The position numbers and the translations under genes are program-made. A model generated the notes under the pieces. The model made no database searches, had not been told where the DNA came from, and saw only the letters and a program-made list of their open reading frames with translations. Of a DNA stretch of 64,000 bases, positions 60,012 to 64,000 are shown one piece after another; position 1 is the first letter of the stretch, and every line of letters begins with the position of its first letter. Location: assembly GCA_002737725.1 (NCBI GenBank), contig NSIP01000009.1, positions 31,755-95,754 of the forward strand. Direction: 5' to 3'. This DNA comes from Rhodospirillaceae bacterium. Lineage in GTDB: Bacteria; Pseudomonadota; Alphaproteobacteria; Rhodospirillales; Rhodospirillaceae.

Positions 60012-60263
60012 ATGTTCCGTCGTCTCTTTATCGATCACCCTGTGTCCGTGGGTGAGAGTTATGGTCAGCATGCCGGCTTTGCGTTGGGACTTGGCCTTCG
60101 CATGATTTGGGCAGGCCTTGCTTGTATGATGCACGGGTTGTTCCCATTCTTGTTCGTGAAAACCGGCAGCCGTTGTATTCGCGAATTGAACGACTGCCTC
60201 CAAGAACGCCAGCCACGCGAGGCGGTAAATGCTGAACTGCACAGGGCAGGGCTAAGTGATTGA
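60012..60263 (+). CDS. DUF6356-family small membrane protein
   Basis: An 83-residue protein. The pattern MFRRLFIDHPVSVGESYGQH with A-G-x-A-C and HGLFPFLFVKTGSRCIRELN matches the DUF6356 family (HPxxVGExYxxH ... AGxAC ... PFLFxxTGS). One membrane helix is formed by FALGLGLRMIWAGLACMMHG. The start at 60012 is preferred over the upstream in-frame codon because it opens at the conserved FIDHP motif. Function unknown; it is divergent from the Lrp gene with which it shares the dyad. Confidence 0.85.
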   Translation: MFRRLFIDHPVSVGESYGQHAGFALGLGLRMIWAGLACMMHGLFPFLFVKTGSRCIRELNDCLQERQPREAVNAELHRAGLSD

Positions 60264-60528
60264 TTTATTGAGCCTTGGCCGGCAGCACAGTTCAAGATCA
60301 CGCGCGTGGGGCGACAGGCTCAACCCCTAAAAAGCCAACCATTTCATCCCTAGGCCCAGCAAGGGTAAAAGCCTGTTCATCGCAGCTTTTATCCGGCTGT
60401 TGCGCGCCGTTACGCAATCTTTCTATTCAAGCTTGAAATCTGACGGCATACTAATTCTATAAGCAGCATGAATGAGATGTCAGTTTAGCACATCCCCGCC
60501 CCCGTATCGTTCTTGAAAGGAACCCGCT

Positions 60529-60870
60529 ATGGCCGAGACCAAATTCAATCGCCCGACCTTTGCTGTTAAGGCCATACCGTCGGACGTTAACAACGCATCC
60601 TTCCTAGGCAACCCGGTGTTGGACAACTTGGTCAGTGTTGTCGTGGCATTGGGCACAGAAGTTTGGGCAACCAAACGCCGCATGAAAGTGATGGAGTCCT
60701 TGCTCGTGAAAAAAGGCATTACGCCCGACATGATCGAGAAATACGTGCCGAGCGCCGACGAAGCCGCCGCTTGGGAAAAAGACCGCAACCGGTTCATCGA
60801 GATGACCTTCAACGCCTTGGGCAATGAAGGCTACTTGTCTGCGTCAGCCCCTTTCCCGAAGCGCGGCTAA
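60529..60870 (+). CDS. Small protein of a paralogous family (S2), paired with the Tat methyltransferase
   Basis: A 113-residue helical protein with a GAAAGGA ribosome-binding site. It shares with S1 (59069) the GNPVLDNLVSVVVALGTEVW helix, the K-K-G-I-T-P turn (LVKKGITPDMIEKYVPSADE) and the helix EKDRNRFIEMTFNALGNEGY. No signal peptide or known motif is visible. The methyltransferase M3 begins 31 bp downstream, so the two are one transcript and probably work together. I cannot assign a family; S1 being next to a transporter suggests this family partners different enzymes or substrates. Confidence 0.82.
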   Translation: MAETKFNRPTFAVKAIPSDVNNASFLGNPVLDNLVSVVVALGTEVWATKRRMKVMESLLVKKGITPDMIEKYVPSADEAAAWEKDRNRFIEMTFNALGNEGYLSASAPFPKRG

Positions 60871-60901
60871 CCTGGCCCCAACTGAGTATTAGGAGAAGCA
60901 C

Positions 60902-62098
60902 ATGATCGGACGTCGTAGTTTATTCACTGCTGCTGGTGCTGCCAGCGCCGCAGTTTCCAGCTTCTTTGCCGGCCGCGCGGCTGAAGCCAAAGAAAAAATC
61001 AAGAAAGTTGCGGGCGATGTGGAGTTTCGAGGCGCTGACGGCCGCATGGAACGCCTGGGCAGTCTCGACCTTGAAAGCCAGATGGATTTCACGGCTGGTT
61101 TCCGCGAGTTCAACAACAAGAACATCAGCCGCGCCGCCGGAATGCGCTTCCAGCAGTTGCTGAAAGAAAAGGGCATGGACCCCAAGGCGCCCGTGACCTT
61201 TGAACAGATGCACGCGCTTGCTGAGAATGATCAACTCATTGGTATGAGCGCCAAGACATGGCTGGCCAATCAGCAAGTCACCTGGAAGTCATTGCAAGAC
61301 TACTTCCATGCCAACGCCGATATGTACCTTGCAGAAATGGAAGCCGCCGATAAAGACGGCCCCGGCTCGCTCACCCTGGATGCCAGTATAGAAATCCCAG
61401 ACTACGCGAAGCACGAAATTCACATTCAGCCCGGCGGTTATGTCGGCGATCCGTTCGCCGGTCACATGTATCACTATGGCACCAACAGTTTTTACATCGG
61501 CGCCATCGGCCACAACGAGCAAGACCAAATCCACAAGCTGACTGCGAACAATATTCCGATGCCCGCCGACGGGAAGGTGAAGCGAATCCTCGAAGTCGGT
61601 TGCGGCCTCGGCCAAATGGGTTGCGCGCTGAAAGAACGCTTCCCCGACGCAGAAGTTTGGTCCACTGACATCGGCGCCCCCATGGTTCGTTACGGACACA
61701 TGCGCGCCCGTGACTTAGGGATTGGGGTGAACTTTGCTCAAGGTTTGGCAGAAAAGACGGGCTTCCCTGATGGGCATTTTGACATGACCGTCAGCTACAT
61801 TATGCACCATGAATTGCCCCAACCCGCGACTCGTGCCGTGATCGAGGAGGCTTATCGCGTCACCCGTTCGGGCGGCGTGTACTACCCGGTCGACTTCAAC
61901 AGCGGCGGCAACGTTGGCCCAGCCTACGGCATGTTCCGTCGGTGGTGGGACCATCGCTGGAATAACGAAGTTTGGAGCCGCGAATACCACGGCCTGAACT
62001 TCACTGCTGAGATTGCGCAACGCGGTTTCACGCTCAACGACAAAACGCCAGCCGCCCTGCCGGGCTTCGGCGCACGCCACTTCGTGCGAAACGCTTAA
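60902..62098 (+). CDS. Class I SAM-dependent methyltransferase with Tat-type signal (family member M3)
   Basis: A 398-residue protein. The leader MIGRRSLFTAAGAASAAVSS ends near GRAAEAK. Residues about 30-220 are the family domain, with YAKHEIHIQPGGYVGDPFAG and YHYGTNSFYIG. Motif I ILEVGCGLGQMGCALKE begins near 228; VWSTDIGAPMVRYGHMRA and MHHELPQPATRAV follow. M2 (3901-4989) shares these blocks but has no leader; M1 (1249-2370) is more remote. The acidic and glycine residues of the SAM site are intact, so it should bind SAM if any is available. It is downstream of S2 and ends at a strong terminator. Export of a SAM enzyme is unexpected; the leader might instead be a membrane tether. Confidence 0.88.
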   Translation: MIGRRSLFTAAGAASAAVSSFFAGRAAEAKEKIKKVAGDVEFRGADGRMERLGSLDLESQMDFTAGFREFNNKNISRAAGMRFQQLLKEKGMDPKAPVTFEQMHALAENDQLIGMSAKTWLANQQVTWKSLQDYFHANADMYLAEMEAADKDGPGSLTLDASIEIPDYAKHEIHIQPGGYVGDPFAGHMYHYGTNSFYIGAIGHNEQDQIHKLTANNIPMPADGKVKRILEVGCGLGQMGCALKERFPDAEVWSTDIGAPMVRYGHMRARDLGIGVNFAQGLAEKTGFPDGHFDMTVSYIMHHELPQPATRAVIEEAYRVTRSGGVYYPVDFNSGGNVGPAYGMFRRWWDHRWNNEVWSREYHGLNFTAEIAQRGFTLNDKTPAALPGFGARHFVRNA

Positions 62099-62121
62099 AA
62101 CCTATCAGATGCGACAATTCC

Positions 62122-62154
62122 AAAGCCCCGCTGGGAATACCAGCGGGGCTTTTT
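62122..62154 (+). terminator. Rho-independent terminator of the S2-M3 operon
   Basis: AAAGCCCCGCTG/CAGCGGGGCTTTT with loop ggaatac, followed by TTTTTG. A 12-bp stem 24 bp after the stop codon. Confidence 0.93.
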
Positions 62155-62210
62155 GTTTGTGCCGCAGTTTCTGACCGGCGTAATCTGATCGCGCGGTCTT
62201 TTCGTATAAA

Positions 62211-63656
62211 ATGCACATGACTAAATCCCCGATTATCGTCTGGTTTCGCCAAGATCTGCGTATAACCGATAACCCTGCGCTGAATGCCGCTGGGGCCACG
62301 GGGCGTCCGATCATTGCCCTCTATATTCTCGACGATCACAGCCCGGGCGCATGGCGCAAGGGCGGCGCATCGCGGTGGTGGGTCAACGGCTCACTCAGTT
62401 CATTATCCAAAGCGCTCAAAAAGCTTGGCCTTTACCTCGCCCTCCGGCGTGGTAAAGCTGCCGATGTTCTGCATGCGCTGATCTCCGAGACCAGCGCCGG
62501 GGCGGTGTATTGGAATCGCTGTTACGAACCTTTTGCCATTGAGCGTGATAAAGCCATCAAGACAACCCTCAGGGCAAAGGGCGTCAACATCGAAAGCTTC
62601 AATTCCTCGCTGCTGTTTGAACCCTGGGAGCTAAGAACACTCAGCCAAACACCGTTCAAAGTGTTTGCCCCATTCTACAAAGCTGCCCTCAAAGCCCCCT
62701 CACCGCACACGCCGCTTCCCGCGCCCAAATCGTTGAGACCATTTGAAGGCACGGTCAGCAGTGATAATCTTGAAACATGGGCATTGCAGACCACGACACC
62801 CGATTGGGCCGGCGGGCTACGCGAAGCCTGGACGCCTGGTGAAGCCAGCGCACAAACGAATCTGCATCGCTTCCTCGACGACACTGTGGGCGATTATTAC
62901 AAGGGTCGCGATATCCCCGGCCAGGCGCTGACCTCGCGCCAATCGCCTCACTTGCACTTCGGCGAAATCAGCCCGCATCAAATTTGGCATACAACATTAG
63001 CGCGCGAACCCAACGCAGGCACGGCAAGTTACCTGCGTGAAGTAGTGTGGCGCGAGTTTGCGTATCATTTGCTTTTTCACTGGCCCGCCATCACCGACCA
63101 ACCGCTTCGGGCTGATTTCAAGAATTTTCCTTGGGCAACAGACGCAATGTCGCTGAAAGCTTGGCAGCGGGGCCAAACCGGCTACCCCATTGTCGACGCA
63201 GGCATGCGCGAGCTGTGGACGACAGGCTGGATGCACAACCGCGTGCGGATGATCGCCGCATCCTTTTTGGTGAAGCACCTGCTGCAGCCCTGGCAAGTGG
63301 GCGCGGCGTGGTTTTGGGATACGTTAGTGGATGCAGACTTGGCCAACAACTCGGCCAGCTGGCAATGGGTTGCAGGGTGCGGTACCGATGCCGCGCCCTA
63401 CTTCCGGGTCTTTAATCCAGTTCTCCAGGGTTTGAAATTTGATGGGACGGGTGAATATGTTCGCCGCTGGGTGCCCGAAATTGCGGCTCTGCCCAACGAA
63501 TGGATTCACAAGCCCTGGGATGCGCCGATGGATGTTCTCGCGTCAGCGAACCTAAAAATGGGCACTACGTACCCCTGGCCTATCATCGAACTCACCGCAG
63601 GCCGTGACCGGGCGCTGGCGGCCCTCAAAACGATTCGGCAGACATCTGCGCCATAA
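62211..63656 (+). CDS. phrB: Class I deoxyribodipyrimidine (CPD) photolyase
   Basis: Repairs UV-induced cyclobutane pyrimidine dimers with blue light and FAD. The 481-residue protein starts PIIVWFRQDLRITDNPALNA. The FAD-binding half has HFGEISPHQIWHT, WREFAYHLLFHWP, QTGYPIVDAGMRELWTTGWM and HNRVRMIAASFLVKHLL, and near the end NNSASWQWVAGCGTDAAPYF with RVFNPV, including the tryptophans that relay electrons. Two ATGs (62211 and 62217) are possible starts. It is monocistronic with a TATAAA just upstream. Confidence 0.97.
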   Translation: MHMTKSPIIVWFRQDLRITDNPALNAAGATGRPIIALYILDDHSPGAWRKGGASRWWVNGSLSSLSKALKKLGLYLALRRGKAADVLHALISETSAGAVYWNRCYEPFAIERDKAIKTTLRAKGVNIESFNSSLLFEPWELRTLSQTPFKVFAPFYKAALKAPSPHTPLPAPKSLRPFEGTVSSDNLETWALQTTTPDWAGGLREAWTPGEASAQTNLHRFLDDTVGDYYKGRDIPGQALTSRQSPHLHFGEISPHQIWHTTLAREPNAGTASYLREVVWREFAYHLLFHWPAITDQPLRADFKNFPWATDAMSLKAWQRGQTGYPIVDAGMRELWTTGWMHNRVRMIAASFLVKHLLQPWQVGAAWFWDTLVDADLANNSASWQWVAGCGTDAAPYFRVFNPVLQGLKFDGTGEYVRRWVPEIAALPNEWIHKPWDAPMDVLASANLKMGTTYPWPIIELTAGRDRALAALKTIRQTSAP

Positions 63657-63658
63657 GA

Positions 63659-63690
63659 AAAGCGCGCGATACATGATACCGCGCCCTTTC
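63659..63690 (+). terminator. Probable terminator after phrB
   Basis: AAAGCGCGCGATAC pairs imperfectly with GGTACCGCGC-like bases around an ATG-containing loop, then ccctttctttg. The stem has mismatches, so the call is moderate. Confidence 0.55.
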
Positions 63691-63741
63691 TTTGCCCGTC
63701 TTCGTGGGTGCCAGAAGCACCCGGGCATTTTATGTGGTCTC

Positions 63742-63900
63742 TTAACTCGCCTGATCGACAGATGCCGTTTCCATGGACTTCGATAAGATCATGTAGAGCT
63801 TGCCCATGTCTGAGGTCGAGTTTGCAGGGCCGTACGGTCTCGCGAGTCCGTACGGTCCCGCATCACATAGCCGTAACGAAACAGCCACGAAACCATCGCA
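63742..63900 (-). other. Weak minus-strand open frame, possible gene tail or relic
   Basis: Reading leftward from about 63900, the frame is open to a TAA at 63742 and ends TSDMGKLYMILSKSMETASV then DQAS, which looks protein-like; the part before it crosses the CCGTACGG palindrome and looks random. It could be a relic C-terminus or chance. The rest of 63691-63952 shows nothing else gene-like. Confidence 0.25.
63827..63859. repeat. Double CCGTACGG palindrome, copy 2 of the 48131 element
   Basis: Two CCGTACGG units flank tctcgcgagt, making a near-perfect 33-bp palindrome (GGGCCGTACGG ... CCGTACGGTCCC). Its right half contains, on the minus strand, the 17-mer found at 48131-48147. Confidence 0.75.
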
Positions 63901-63952
63901 CCAGAGCCTTATAAATACCTGCGTTTATCGCTATTTACCGCAGGGGTTTCTC

Positions 63953-64000
63953 ATGAACCGTTGGTCATTTCGCGCCTTTTTTGTTTGCAACAGCCGGGGT
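63953..64000 (+). CDS. Possible start of a gene cut by the right edge
   Basis: ATG 63953 follows CAGGGG at a good distance and opens MNRWSFRAFFVCNSRG without a stop before the end. Only 16 codons are visible and no family can be suggested. Confidence 0.35.
   Translation, partial: MNRWSFRAFFVCNSRG

Noticed and set aside
1..64000. CRISPR array, prophage or insertion sequence
   Set aside because: No regularly spaced repeats, integrase, transposase or phage structural genes were seen on either strand.

Overview
The window looks like chromosomal DNA of an alphaproteobacterium of moderate GC. This is inferred from gene content: a eukaryotic-type NADP isocitrate dehydrogenase, pyruvate phosphate dikinase, MetH split into two genes, adjacent psd and pssA, a DUF6356 protein, an Atm1-type ABC exporter, and the short dispersed palindromes common in that class. 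No family or genus can be named. There is no prophage, insertion sequence, CRISPR array or rRNA operon; one tRNA (Asp-GTC) is present.

Layout. 0-9.4 kb: beta-carbonic anhydrase (cut by the left edge), two SAM methyltransferases of one unusual family, a small regulator operon with a striking palindromic operator and a DUF2306 gene broken by a 68-bp internal inversion, an orphan Tat-type solute-binding protein, a CIA30 protein, icd and a decayed VOC gene. 9.4-20 kb: LOG-family hydrolase, cytochrome c' facing cytochrome b561, a decayed LysM-type gene, psd-pssA, a translationally coupled Tat-signal SDR/flavoprotein pair, uvrB and a gene relic. 20-28 kb: a methyltransferase/glycosyltransferase island that includes a 993-residue MTase-MTase-GT2 fusion. 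28-40 kb: a YdaS-like HTH fused to pyruvate phosphate dikinase, ygfZ, two glycosyltransferases, a GST / beta-oxidation / SDR operon and a DegP-type protease. 40-48 kb: YcnI-like protein, MscL with a zinc-ribbon tail, and five intact plus one decayed NmrA-like NAD(P)-binding genes, all five intact ones with export signals, together with SugE and a thiolase. 48-57 kb: Tat-type FAD oxidoreductase, split metH, AhpD-like protein, aldehyde dehydrogenase and two relics. 57-64 kb: Atm1-like exporter, Lrp regulator, two related small proteins, a third member of the unusual methyltransferase family with a Tat signal, and a photolyase.

Three themes stand out. First, enzymes normally found in the cytoplasm carry apparent Tat, Sec or lipoprotein signals: NmrA-like proteins, an SDR, a flavoprotein and a methyltransferase. 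Second, a methyltransferase family defined by a conserved pre-domain is linked to a family of roughly 100-residue proteins; together these may be an undescribed two-component enzyme system. Third, there are eight decayed or broken genes, most recognisable from a few stops or frameshifts and one broken by a short inversion that restores a perfect reading frame when reversed in silico. The HTH-PPDK fusion, with GCTTAC repeats in its leader, suggests a metabolic enzyme that may bind DNA.
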